Positions 1 through 5,646 are shown, counted from the first letter of the stretch. The stretch: DNA of 6,015 bases from an uncultured Acidimicrobiia bacterium (GCA_937900165.1 CALCCX010000159.1:1-6015); one strand, 5' to 3'. Numbers and translations: made by a program. Notes: generated by a model from the sequence alone, not told the origin.

Positions 1-126
1 GCTGCGCCGCTCCTGAGATTCAGGGTTATCTCTGCATTCACTTTGTGTGAGGTGGGCCAGGCGTGACAAACCCTTGCCATGACTGGCGAGGCGGGCGATG
101 AGCCGATCCGTGCGGTGGATCTAGGC

Positions 127-516
127 TTAGCGGATCTCGACGCTACCGCCGGCAGCCTCAATCTTTTCCTTGGCAGCGTCCGCGTCCTCTTTGGAGACAC
201 CTTCGAGCACAGCCTTGGGAGCCGCGTCGACAACGGCTTTCGCCTCTTTGAGACCAAGCGAGGTGATGGTACGAACCTCTTTGATCACCTGGATCTTCTT
301 GTCACCCGCGGCAGTTAGAACCACGTCGAACTCCGTTTTTTCCTCAGCTGCCGGCGCATCGCCGTCGCCGCCTGGACCGGCTCCGACAGCCATCGCCATG
401 GGAGCGGCTGCGGTAACGTCGAATTTTTCCTCAAACGCGTCGAGAAAGTCCTTGAGCTCTAGGACCGTCATCTCTTCGAAGACGCCCAACAGCTCGTCTG
501 TCTTCATCTTGGCCAT
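127..516 (-). CDS. rplL: 50S ribosomal protein L7/L12
   Basis: L7/L12 is the multi-copy stalk protein of the large ribosomal subunit. It is anchored by L10 and recruits and stimulates the translational GTPases (EF-Tu, EF-G, IF2). The 129-aa product has the usual family length and architecture: an N-terminal dimerisation and L10-binding helical domain (about residues 1-35), an Ala/Gly/Pro-rich flexible hinge (about 36-60) and a globular C-terminal domain (about 61-129). The C-terminal domain carries the hallmark GLKEAK at 88-93 followed by VVDAAP, and ends in AAGGSVEIR. The ATG at 516-514 is preceded by a perfect AGGAGG 8 nt upstream. The gene begins 3 nt after the rplJ stop, so the two are co-transcribed and probably translationally coupled. 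Downstream (126-1) no clear terminator is visible, consistent with read-through towards an rpoB lying outside the window (inference). Confidence 0.98.
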   Translation of the reverse strand: MAKMKTDELLGVFEEMTVLELKDFLDAFEEKFDVTAAAPMAMAVGAGPGGDGDAPAAEEKTEFDVVLTAAGDKKIQVIKEVRTITSLGLKEAKAVVDAAPKAVLEGVSKEDADAAKEKIEAAGGSVEIR

Positions 517-519
517 TGT

Positions 520-1398
520 CTATTCCTCCTCGGAGCCGTCGGTGTCACCTTCGGCGTTTTCGTCGTCTGTTGAATCTTGTGTTTCGTCGACCTTTGCGGC
601 TGGTTCGATCTGCGCCGCGTCAGACTCTTCGGTACCGCTGTCTTCAGGATCGGAATCCTCTACTGGCGTGGTGGCCTCGGATTCGGTTGCTTCGGAGCTT
701 GGCGAGTCGGTCGCCGTGTCGCGTTGCTGGTCTGGCGGCTCTACTGCTTCGTCGGCAGGAGGCGCCCCAACCTCTTCGTCCTCGACCGCTTCGTCCGGCG
801 TCGGATCGGGCTCCGGGTCGGAGGTGTCCTCGGGCGCGTCGACAACCGGCTCTGGGGTGTCGGCAACGGGCTCGGGGGCGTCGGCTTCTTTGCTTTCCAG
901 AAGTTGAGAGAACATCGACGCTGCATCCCGGGTGAAAGACGCCATCATCCCGGCCATCTTTACCAGTGGCGCTTTGGCGGCACCGGCAATCTTGGCCAGC
1001 AACACCTCCCGCGAGTCGATGCTTGCGAGCTTGGCAACCACCTCAGGAGCGATGACCTCTCCGCTCAGCATGCCGCCCTTGATCACGAACAGTTCGTTCT
1101 GTTCGGCGAATTCGCTGAGAGTCTTGGCGACCGCAACCGGATCGTCGTCTGCGAAAGCGATGGCGGTCGGACCGCCCAGCCACTCGTTCAGCTCGCCGGC
1201 ACCCGCCTTCTCCGCAGCCAGGCGGGCCAAGCTCATCTTGTAGACCTTGTAAGAGCCACCAGACTCGCGCAACTTGGTGCGAAGCTCTTGGAGTTGGACC
1301 ACCGACAAACCCCGATATTCGGTGACAAAGGTCGCCGTCGCGGACTGCAAGCGTTCGCTGATCTCTTCAACTGCCTGGACCTTGTCAGGTCGTGGCAT
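520..1398 (-). CDS. rplJ: 50S ribosomal protein L10 with long acidic C-terminal extension
   Basis: L10 is the base of the ribosomal stalk: its N-terminal domain binds 23S rRNA with L11, and its C-terminal helix carries the L7/L12 dimers. With L12 it also represses its own mRNA. The product is 292 aa, whereas family members are usually about 165-180 aa. Residues 1-171 are a normal L10: the N-terminal domain includes TFVTEYRGLSVVQLQELR (23-40) and the region around NEWLGGPTAIAF (71-82), and the L12-binding helix is about 140-171, ending in FSQLLESKEA. Residues 172-292 form a low-complexity tail with 46 Asp/Glu and only 2 Lys/Arg by hand count, rich in Pro, Ser, Thr and Ala, and predicted disordered. 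The start ATG (1398-1396) follows GGAGGAGGAAAG. The tail is in frame and ends at the rplL ribosome binding site, so it is not a frameshift artefact. L10 identity is certain; the role of the tail is unknown. Confidence 0.97.
   Translation of the reverse strand: MPRPDKVQAVEEISERLQSATATFVTEYRGLSVVQLQELRTKLRESGGSYKVYKMSLARLAAEKAGAGELNEWLGGPTAIAFADDDPVAVAKTLSEFAEQNELFVIKGGMLSGEVIAPEVVAKLASIDSREVLLAKIAGAAKAPLVKMAGMMASFTRDAASMFSQLLESKEADAPEPVADTPEPVVDAPEDTSDPEPDPTPDEAVEDEEVGAPPADEAVEPPDQQRDTATDSPSSEATESEATTPVEDSDPEDSGTEESDAAQIEPAAKVDETQDSTDDENAEGDTDGSEEE
525..530 (-). promoter_or_regulatory. rplL Shine-Dalgarno inside the rplJ coding end
   Basis: On the minus strand the sequence AGGAGG lies 8 nt before the rplL ATG. 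It falls within the final Glu codons of rplJ (GAG GAG GAA TAG). The acidic end of L10 therefore also encodes a near-perfect ribosome binding site for its partner L7/L12, which must be made in several copies per L10. Confidence 0.85.
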
Positions 1399-1467
1399 CT
1401 TTCCTCCTCCGGCATGTGAACCGGTCCGTGTTTCGACTCCAGGGCTTCCCGGGTTAGTCGAACTGGT

Positions 1468-1492
1468 AAGACCCTCCGCGCAGGAGGGTCTC
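1468..1492 (-). promoter_or_regulatory. strong hairpin between L10 leader and rplJ RBS (attenuator-like or RBS switch)
   Basis: The minus strand reads AGACCCTCC-TGCGC-GGAGGGTCT (1491-1469). This is a 9-bp perfect stem with a 5-nt loop, extendable by a G.U pair. It is followed by TTACC rather than a U-tract, so it is a poor intrinsic terminator as it stands. The left arm contains CCTCCT (1487-1482), which is also complementary to the rplJ Shine-Dalgarno AGGAGG (1408-1403). The arm could therefore pair with either partner, but not both at once. A regulatory role is inference. Confidence 0.55.
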
Positions 1493-1500
1493 GTGAGGAG

Positions 1501-1560
1501 AACCTCGGCAGGTGAGCTGTGGAGCCCTTACGCCCCGAAAGGCACCGGCTGTCTACGGTC
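1501..1560 (-). promoter_or_regulatory. L10 leader RNA (L10-L12 autoregulatory binding site)
   Basis: On the minus strand the motif pair GACAGCCGGTGCC (within 1554-1541) and CACCTGCCGAGGTT (1514-1501) matches the conserved L10 leader pattern (...AGACAGyrGGTGC...CCTGCCGAGGT...) found upstream of rplJL across bacteria. GGTG can pair with CACC, and the flanking GACC with GGTT, closing an element with internal loops of the kind bound by the L10-(L12) complex to repress rplJL. The assignment rests on recognised sequence and position, about 100 nt upstream of the rplJ ATG. A covariance-model search against the Rfam L10_leader family would confirm it. Confidence 0.85.
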
Positions 1561-1730
1561 GGATCAAATTGTCAACCACGAGCGTAAGCCAACCACCCCC
1601 CAAGCTCCAAACCCGCCCCAAGTGGGCCAGGAGGGCGAACCCTGGGTCCTACCCTCGGTTCCCTGAGTCGCTATAGCGTCACTTACCGCCCCAAGTTCGC
1701 CAGATCGGCGACACGGGCGGGTTGGATCGG

Positions 1731-2447
1731 TCAGTCTTCGTCGAAGGCCAGATCTTCTAGTGCTCCTTCATCGAGCTTGACGCCTGGACCCATCGTCGAT
1801 GCGATCGAAACGTTGCGCACGTAGCTTCCCTTTGACGACGAAGGTTTGGCCCGAAAGATCTCGCCGGCGACCGCCTTGAGATTGTCGAGCAGCTGAGGCT
1901 CTTCGAACGACACCTTGCCGATCGGCGCGGCAACGTTTCCGAACCGGTCGTTGCGATACTCGATCTTGCCCGCCTTGAACTCTTCGACGGCCTTGGTGAT
2001 GTCCATCGTCACGGTGCCCGCCTTCGGGTTGGGCATTAGACCCCTTGGACCGAGAACTCGACCAAGTTTGCCGACCTCAGCCATCATCCCCGGGGTCGCT
2101 ATGGCCACATCGAAGTCGAGGGATCCTCCAGCTGCGATCTTCTCGGCCAAGTCCTTTCCGCCGGAGATGTCGGCGCCGGCCGCCTCCGCCGCCGCGAGTT
2201 GCTCGCCCTCCGCGAACACCGCGACCCGAACCGATTTCCCGGTCCCGTGCGGCAGACCGACGGTCCCGCGGACAAGCTGGTCGGCCTTGCGCGAGTCAAT
2301 CCCGAGTCGGAACGAGACCCCGATCGTCTCGTCGAATTTTGCAAAGGCCAGCGCCTTTACCAGCGAAATCCCCTCGGCCGGCGTATAGGCCGTGAGTTTG
2401 TCGAATCCCGCCGCGGCCTTGTTGAACTTCTTACCGTGTTTTGCCAT
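1731..2447 (-). CDS. rplA: 50S ribosomal protein L1
   Basis: L1 binds helices 76-78 of 23S rRNA to form the mobile L1 stalk that helps release deacylated tRNA from the E site. In many bacteria it also represses its own operon. The product is 238 aa, close to the usual 225-240 aa, and is collinear with the family. It has a basic start MAKHGKKFNKAA, and the L1 signature region LGPRGLMPNPKAGTVT at about 132-147 in domain II. The conserved stretches EEFKAGKIEYRNDRFG (155-170) and IGKVSF (176-181) follow. An in-frame ATG exists 48 codons further upstream, but the ATG at 2447-2445 is chosen because GGAGG sits 7 nt before it and the protein then starts like other L1s. The 127 nt to rplK contain a small hairpin (GCCGG-ACAGA-CCGGC) and no recognised L1-binding site. 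Confidence 0.97.
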   Translation of the reverse strand: MAKHGKKFNKAAAGFDKLTAYTPAEGISLVKALAFAKFDETIGVSFRLGIDSRKADQLVRGTVGLPHGTGKSVRVAVFAEGEQLAAAEAAGADISGGKDLAEKIAAGGSLDFDVAIATPGMMAEVGKLGRVLGPRGLMPNPKAGTVTMDITKAVEEFKAGKIEYRNDRFGNVAAPIGKVSFEEPQLLDNLKAVAGEIFRAKPSSSKGSYVRNVSIASTMGPGVKLDEGALEDLAFDED

Positions 2448-2574
2448 GTCATTTCCTCCGTGGTTCAGACGAGCCGCGGTATGGCGACTCTCCCATCTCT
2501 GCGCCGGTCTGTCCGGCTTCTCCCAGTTGCATCCCTGCGTTCCAACGGATTGGCGCCGCGGGGCATGACGAAGA

Positions 2575-3003
2575 TCAACCCTCGACAACAATCCCCATCG
2601 ATCGGGCGGTTCCAGCCACGATCTTCATCGCCGCCTCGATGTCATTCGCGTTTAGATCTGGCATCTTGGTCTCTGCGATCTGGCGGACCTGTGCGCTCGA
2701 AACCGCCGCCACCTTCTCCTTATGGGGCTCCGCAGATCCCTTTTCGATCCTGGCAGCTTGCCTCAACAGCACCGCGGCCGGTGGGGTCTTGGTGATGAAC
2801 GTGAACGAGCGATCCGCAAAGATAGTGATCTCAACCGGGACGATCGTACCGGACTGCGATTGGGTGGCGTCGTTATATGCCTTCACAAAATCCATGATGT
2901 TCACGCCGTGCTGACCCAAGGCCGGTCCAACCGGGGGAGCAGGACTTGCCTGACCCGCGGGGATCTGCAGTTTCAAGATCGCGGCAACTTGTTTCTTACC
3001 CAT
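2575..3003 (-). CDS. rplK: 50S ribosomal protein L11
   Basis: L11 binds the GTPase-associated centre of 23S rRNA at the base of the L10-L12 stalk, and its N-terminal domain is the classical thiostrepton-contact surface. The 142-aa product matches the usual family length. The N-terminal domain (about 1-72) has KLQIPAGQASPAPPVGPALG (11-30) with the conserved proline run, then QHGVNIMDF. The C-terminal RNA-binding domain (about 73-142) carries the L11 signature region, RQIAETKMPDLNANDIEAAM (107-126) followed by GTARSMGIVV. The ATG at 3003-3001 has a CAGGA ribosome binding site 6 nt upstream. The sequence closely resembles actinobacterial L11 as I recall it. The 104-nt gap to nusG holds the palindrome TCGACGTCGA (3058-3067) but no recognisable regulatory element. 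Confidence 0.98.
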   Translation of the reverse strand: MGKKQVAAILKLQIPAGQASPAPPVGPALGQHGVNIMDFVKAYNDATQSQSGTIVPVEITIFADRSFTFITKTPPAAVLLRQAARIEKGSAEPHKEKVAAVSSAQVRQIAETKMPDLNANDIEAAMKIVAGTARSMGIVVEG

Positions 3004-3107
3004 ATCGATTCCTGCTCTAGTTCGTTGTATGTGCGACCAGCGATTTGGTGGCCGGATTCGACGTCGATCCTCCAGGGCATTGGCTCTGGTGGATCTGCCG
3101 CCTGTGG

Positions 3108-4079
3108 CTAATGCTTTTGGATCTGTTCGAAATTGAGTTCCATCGGCGTGTCCCGACCAAAGATTTCGACCAACACCTTGACCTTCTGCTGATCAATGTT
3201 GATGTCCTCGATCACGCCATTGAAATCGGCGAATGGACCGTCGACCACCCTGACGACCTCCCCAATGTCCCACAGAGGCTTGAATCGGGGAGCTTTTTTC
3301 TCCTCTTCCTTCTTGACTCCGAGGAAACGCTCGACCTCACGACGAGATAGCGGTGTCGGCTTGGTTCCACTCCCAACAAATGCGGTCACGCCTGGGGTAT
3401 TTCGAACGGCGTACCAGGTGTCATCGTCCAGATACATCCGGACGAGGATGTACCCAGGGAACATCTTCTTCGGGACTTCCACCTTGCGCCCGCCCTTGAT
3501 CTCGATGACAGTTTCCATCGGGATCACCACCTCAAAAATTCGGTCTTCCATGTGCATGGAAGAAGCTCTGGTCGCGAGGTTGAGCTTTACCTTCTTCTCG
3601 TAGCCAGAATACGAGTGGATGACGTACCAGTCTCCTGGAAGGTCAAACGGACTGATCGGCGGCTCGGGCTCAACCTCTTCCTCGAGCTCAGCTTCTTCAG
3701 CCTCGGACTCGGCGTCGTCGTCCGTCGAGTCGGGCTCGGCTACTGCCCCCTCCGCCTCGGTACCTTCTGGAGAATCGGCATCTGAAGGACCGTCGTCCGA
3801 AGACTCCGGTTCATCGTCCTTTGACACTTCGGCCGGTGAGGACTCGTCGTCCGAAGACTCGGGTTCGGCGTCCTCGGCTTGCGCCCGTTCGTCGGCCGCC
3901 TCGTCCTCTTGGGACTCCTCGGCCTTGGTGGCCAGGGCCCCGGCGAGTGAGCCGAAAGGAGATTCGGCTTCTTCGTCTGTGGTCTCCGAGGTCCAGGCGA
4001 TTCCGGATTCGGATACCTCGATGTCCCCTTCGGCCTCAGAAGGATCCGAGCTGGACTCTTCCGTTCCTACGTCTGTCAT
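3108..4079 (-). CDS. nusG: transcription termination/antitermination protein NusG with long acidic N-terminal extension
   Basis: NusG binds the RNA polymerase clamp through its NGN domain. Its KOW domain contacts Rho or ribosomal protein S10, linking elongation, termination and translation. The product is 323 aa, against about 175-185 aa for a minimal NusG. The conserved part begins near residue 149 with DWYVIHSYSGYEKKVK. The NGN domain (about 149-250) includes FPGYILVRM and the region around WYAVRNTPGVTAFVG; a charged linker and a C-terminal KOW domain (about 269-323) with VVDGPFADFNGVIEDIN follow. Residues 1-147 are low-complexity, with about 56 Asp/Glu and 3 Lys/Arg by hand count, interrupted by a short hydrophobic patch PFGSLAGALA (41-50). 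Acidic N-terminal NusG extensions are known in actinobacteria; this one is long. The ATG overlaps the secE stop (ATGA, 4079-4076), implying translational coupling. A later start is possible but no better site is seen. Confidence 0.96.
   Translation of the reverse strand: MTDVGTEESSSDPSEAEGDIEVSESGIAWTSETTDEEAESPFGSLAGALATKAEESQEDEAADERAQAEDAEPESSDDESSPAEVSKDDEPESSDDGPSDADSPEGTEAEGAVAEPDSTDDDAESEAEEAELEEEVEPEPPISPFDLPGDWYVIHSYSGYEKKVKLNLATRASSMHMEDRIFEVVIPMETVIEIKGGRKVEVPKKMFPGYILVRMYLDDDTWYAVRNTPGVTAFVGSGTKPTPLSRREVERFLGVKKEEEKKAPRFKPLWDIGEVVRVVDGPFADFNGVIEDINIDQQKVKVLVEIFGRDTPMELNFEQIQKH
3791..3866 (-). repeat. 22-nt direct repeat within the nusG acidic extension
   Basis: Two 22-nt copies at 3791-3812 and 3845-3866 differ at one base and are spaced 54 nt apart (18 codons). 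They encode two EPESSDD units at about residues 72-78 and 90-96. The high nucleotide identity suggests that the acidic extension grew, at least partly, by short in-frame duplication. Confidence 0.75.
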
Positions 4080-4423
4080 TGGTTGTTCACGATGGTTCGA
4101 ATCGCTCCGAGGATGGAACGCCGCATCCCGTAGTCCATCGCGAATATCACGATGGCCAGAGAAATGCTGGTGATGAGAGTGACTGTGGTGAAAGCAACCA
4201 TCTGCTGGCGGGTTGGCCAGGCGACCCTGCCGAGTTCGACCCTGACCTCGCGGAGAAACTGGACCAGGCGCGCGAATATGCCTGGACGTTCGCTTGCCTT
4301 GGCCGGTGGCCCGCTCTTCGCCGCGGCAGCACGACGCGCGGCCGAGTTGGCCTTGCCGTTGCCTTCACTTTTGTCTTTCCGCCGATCGCCGCGTTCTGTT
4401 TGGCGCCGCGTCTCTCGATTCAT
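4076..4423 (-). CDS. secE: preprotein translocase subunit SecE
   Basis: SecE is the small essential membrane subunit that clamps SecY in the SecYEG protein-export channel. The 115-aa product has the single-spanning bacterial layout. A basic, Ala/Lys-rich, hydrophilic N-terminus (1-48) leads into the conserved amphipathic helix FLREVRVELGRVAWPTRQQM (56-75), which contains the family hallmark E(L)..V.WPT. One transmembrane helix follows (about 76-97). A longer reading frame starts at 4486, but it would lie inside tRNA-Trp. The ATG at 4423-4421 is preferred because GGAAGG lies 5 nt upstream and it gives a normal SecE. The stop overlaps the nusG start by ATGA. Confidence 0.95.
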   Translation of the reverse strand: MNRETRRQTERGDRRKDKSEGNGKANSAARRAAAAKSGPPAKASERPGIFARLVQFLREVRVELGRVAWPTRQQMVAFTTVTLITSISLAIVIFAMDYGMRRSILGAIRTIVNNQ

Positions 4424-4459
4424 GATGTCCTTCCGAGGTTGCCCGAGTCGATCGGGTCG

Positions 4460-4534
4460 CAGGGGTGGAGGGACTCGAACCCCCAACCTCCGGTTTTGGA
4501 GACCGGCGCTCTAGCCAATTCGAGCTACACCCCT
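4460..4534 (-). tRNA. tRNA-Trp (anticodon CCA)
   Basis: The minus strand folds into a full cloverleaf. The acceptor stem is AGGGGTG/CACCCCT (7 bp), the D-stem GCTC/GAGC and the anticodon stem CCGGT/ACCGG. The anticodon loop is CTCCAAA (CCA anticodon with T33), and the T-arm GGGGG-TTCGAGT-CCCTC has one G.U pair. The discriminator is G73, as expected for bacterial tRNA-Trp. The 3' CCA is not encoded (GCGA follows), so it must be added by the CCA-adding enzyme. The gene lies 36 nt upstream of secE and is probably co-transcribed with it. Confidence 0.97.
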
Positions 4535-4554
4535 CAGGTTTTTGGAACCCGCGA

Positions 4555-4584
4555 AGTATACGAACCGGTCGCCGAAAGTGGAAA
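4555..4584 (-). promoter_or_regulatory. probable housekeeping promoter for tRNA-Trp-secE-nusG
   Basis: On the minus strand TATACT (4560-4555) is a near-consensus -10 hexamer. TTTCCA (4584-4579), 18 nt upstream, is an acceptable -35 with 4 of 6 consensus bases. Initiation would fall about 12-15 nt before the mature tRNA 5' end. It is placed between the anti-sigma gene and the tRNA and would drive the stable-RNA/translocase/NusG operon independently of the ECF module. It is predicted from sequence only. Confidence 0.6.
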
Positions 4585-4669
4585 CCCGGCCACCGTCCTA
4601 CCAACCTGTGGACCTGGCGACAACTCTAGATCAAGTTTGCTCATACCAACAGCTTCCGGGTCACAACTT

Positions 4670-5068
4670 TCAAATTGGCGCGGTACGAAGCCGCCTCCCA
4701 ACGAGAACGACGACCCCTACGGTGCCCGCAGAAACCGAAGCCAGAGTGGCTCCAAGCACCCAACGTTTCCGGGGCAACGCCGCATTGTCGCCGATCTGGG
4801 ACGCTCCATACTCGATAAGGCCAAGGCTGGTAGGCGCGACCTCGACCTCGCCTGCCATCGCGGCCAAGCCACGAATCAGCTGCCGCTCCCTGGCCATCTC
4901 AGCCTGGCATCTCAGACAACCATCGAGATGACTGCGCAATGGCTGAGGCAGCAGGCGCCCACCAGATTCGGCCGAGTAAACGAACAGCCCTACCAGTAGA
5001 CACCAGGTGGTCGGCGGTCTGACCAAACCACCGGCGGACGATCGCAGGCTCGACAGAACAGAGGTCAT
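4670..5068 (-). CDS. putative membrane-anchored zinc-finger-type anti-sigma factor
   Basis: This gene is likely the cognate regulator of the adjacent ECF sigma factor, holding it inactive at the membrane. The 132-aa product contains HLDGCLRC (H47-x3-C51-x2-C54), the core H-x3-C-x2-C motif of zinc-associated anti-sigma (ZAS) domains. A charged helix follows, and one strongly hydrophobic segment lies at about 103-124 (WVLGATLASVSAGTVGVVVL). Only a short RRLRTAPI tail follows the membrane segment, so there is no extracytoplasmic sensor domain. The region before the motif (1-46) is poorly conserved by eye. The ATG at 5068-5066 is chosen because it overlaps the sigma stop (ATGA), a typical coupled sigma/anti-sigma arrangement; an earlier start at 5176 would overlap the sigma gene extensively. 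Assignment rests on the motif, membrane segment and neighbour. Confidence 0.75.
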   Translation of the reverse strand: MTSVLSSLRSSAGGLVRPPTTWCLLVGLFVYSAESGGRLLPQPLRSHLDGCLRCQAEMARERQLIRGLAAMAGEVEVAPTSLGLIEYGASQIGDNAALPRKRWVLGATLASVSAGTVGVVVLVGRRLRTAPI

Positions 5069-5646
5069 TGGGACTCGCGAAGCAGATCTCGTAGGCGGTG
5101 ATGCGCCCGGTGCAGGCGCACCTTGGCCGCGGTGACCGAAATGGACAGGGCGTCTGAGATCTCGGCATGCGACCACCCGTATACATCTCTCAGCACGACA
5201 ACCGCCCGCTGGGTCTCACTCAACTGGGCGATCGCGCCCGACAATCGCCCACGCATCTCCAGGCGCTCACCTACAGACGCAGGATCATTCAGCAGAACCG
5301 GATCGGGCCTGTCTTCAATGGCACCAAGATCGACATACAGATGTCGTTTCGCCTTGGATCTCTGGGTCCAGGCGGCGTTCACAGTGATGCGGTGCAGCCA
5401 GGTACCAAACGCGGCATCGCCACGAAATCGAGCCATGGCGCGCCAAGCCCTGATCAGGGCCTCTTGAGAGACGTCGGCCGCCAAGGCTGAGTTGCCGACC
5501 AATCGCAACGCCAACGTGTACACCTCGTGTTGATGGATCGCGACGAGCTCTGAGAAGGCGACGGCATCTCCCTGCCTGGCGCGTTCGACCAATTCGTCGC
5601 TAACCAATTCGACCTTGGGTGAAGGACGCGGGTTACCCGATGTCAT
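5065..5646 (-). CDS. ECF-family RNA polymerase sigma factor
   Basis: This is an alternative sigma-70-family factor of the extracytoplasmic function type, directing RNA polymerase to a small stress or envelope regulon. The 193-aa length fits ECF proteins, which carry only regions sigma2 and sigma4. Sigma2 (about 24-95) shows the core-binding/-10 recognition signature DVSQEALIRAWRAMARFRGD (58-77) followed by FGTWLHRITVN. Sigma4 (about 135-188) has LSETQRAVVVLRDVYGWSHA (142-161) and the DNA-binding helix-turn-helix ending in SVTAAKVRLHRAHHRLRDLL (170-189). An AGGAG ribosome binding site lies about 8 nt before the ATG at 5646. The start overlaps the stop of the upstream ORF, and its own stop overlaps the anti-sigma start, both as ATGA. 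The exact ECF group is not determined. Confidence 0.93.
   Translation of the reverse strand: MTSGNPRPSPKVELVSDELVERARQGDAVAFSELVAIHQHEVYTLALRLVGNSALAADVSQEALIRAWRAMARFRGDAAFGTWLHRITVNAAWTQRSKAKRHLYVDLGAIEDRPDPVLLNDPASVGERLEMRGRLSGAIAQLSETQRAVVVLRDVYGWSHAEISDALSISVTAAKVRLHRAHHRLRDLLRESQ

Larger units (their letters stand above)
1399..1730 (-). other. rplA-rplJ intergenic leader region (332 nt)
   Basis: This gene-free stretch separates rplA from rplJ. Read on the minus strand it contains, in order: a palindrome CGCTATAGCG (1678-1669), two 11-nt direct copies of ACTTGGGGCGG (1696-1686 and 1623-1613) with a G-rich run between about 1623 and 1590, the L10 leader element (1560-1501), a strong GC hairpin (1491-1469) and the rplJ ribosome binding site (1410-1403). 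No confident promoter is seen. TTGACA at about 1578-1573 has no -10 at proper spacing, and TTGGAG-N18-TACGCT just upstream of the leader is only weak. Transcription may come mainly from the upstream operon, from an internal promoter, or from both. Confidence 0.7.

Noticed and set aside
1..126. Search for a terminator or the rpoB start downstream of rplL
   Set aside because: Only a 5-bp inverted repeat (TTTGT/ACAAA around 42-70) is seen, with no U-tract and no convincing rpoB N-terminus before the window edge.
170..907. Long plus-strand ORF of 245 aa, Ser/Ala-rich
   Set aside because: It is antisense to rplL and the acidic tail of rplJ. Reading Asp/Glu-rich GC-rich codons backwards gives Ser-rich open frames without stops, and there is no independent support.
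1468..1492. Hairpin as an intrinsic terminator ahead of rplJ
   Set aside because: The stem is strong but is followed by TTACC, not a U-tract, so simple Rho-independent termination is not supported.
1560..1578. TTGACA (minus strand, about 1578-1573) as an rplJ promoter
   Set aside because: There is no -10 hexamer at 16-18 nt, and transcription starting there would cut off the L10 leader.
1669..1678. 10-bp palindrome CGCTATAGCG as an operator or -10 element
   Set aside because: It is short and has no matching -35 at good spacing. It could be chance.
2448..2591. Longer rplA start at 2591 (48 extra residues)
   Set aside because: It overlaps the rplK 3' end and lacks similarity to L1. The ATG at 2447 has GGAGG at good spacing.
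3054..3070. Imperfect palindrome GGATTCGACGTCGATCC between nusG and rplK as an L1-binding or terminator element
   Set aside because: It is short, without a U-tract, and does not resemble an L1-binding site that I recognise.
4424..4486. Longer secE start at 4486
   Set aside because: It would place the N-terminus inside tRNA-Trp. The ATG at 4423 has a ribosome binding site and gives a typical SecE.
3821..4999. 392-aa plus-strand ORF spanning nusG, secE, tRNA-Trp and the anti-sigma gene
   Set aside because: It runs antisense through four well-supported features, including a tRNA, and has no recognisable domain. It is a GC-rich shadow ORF.
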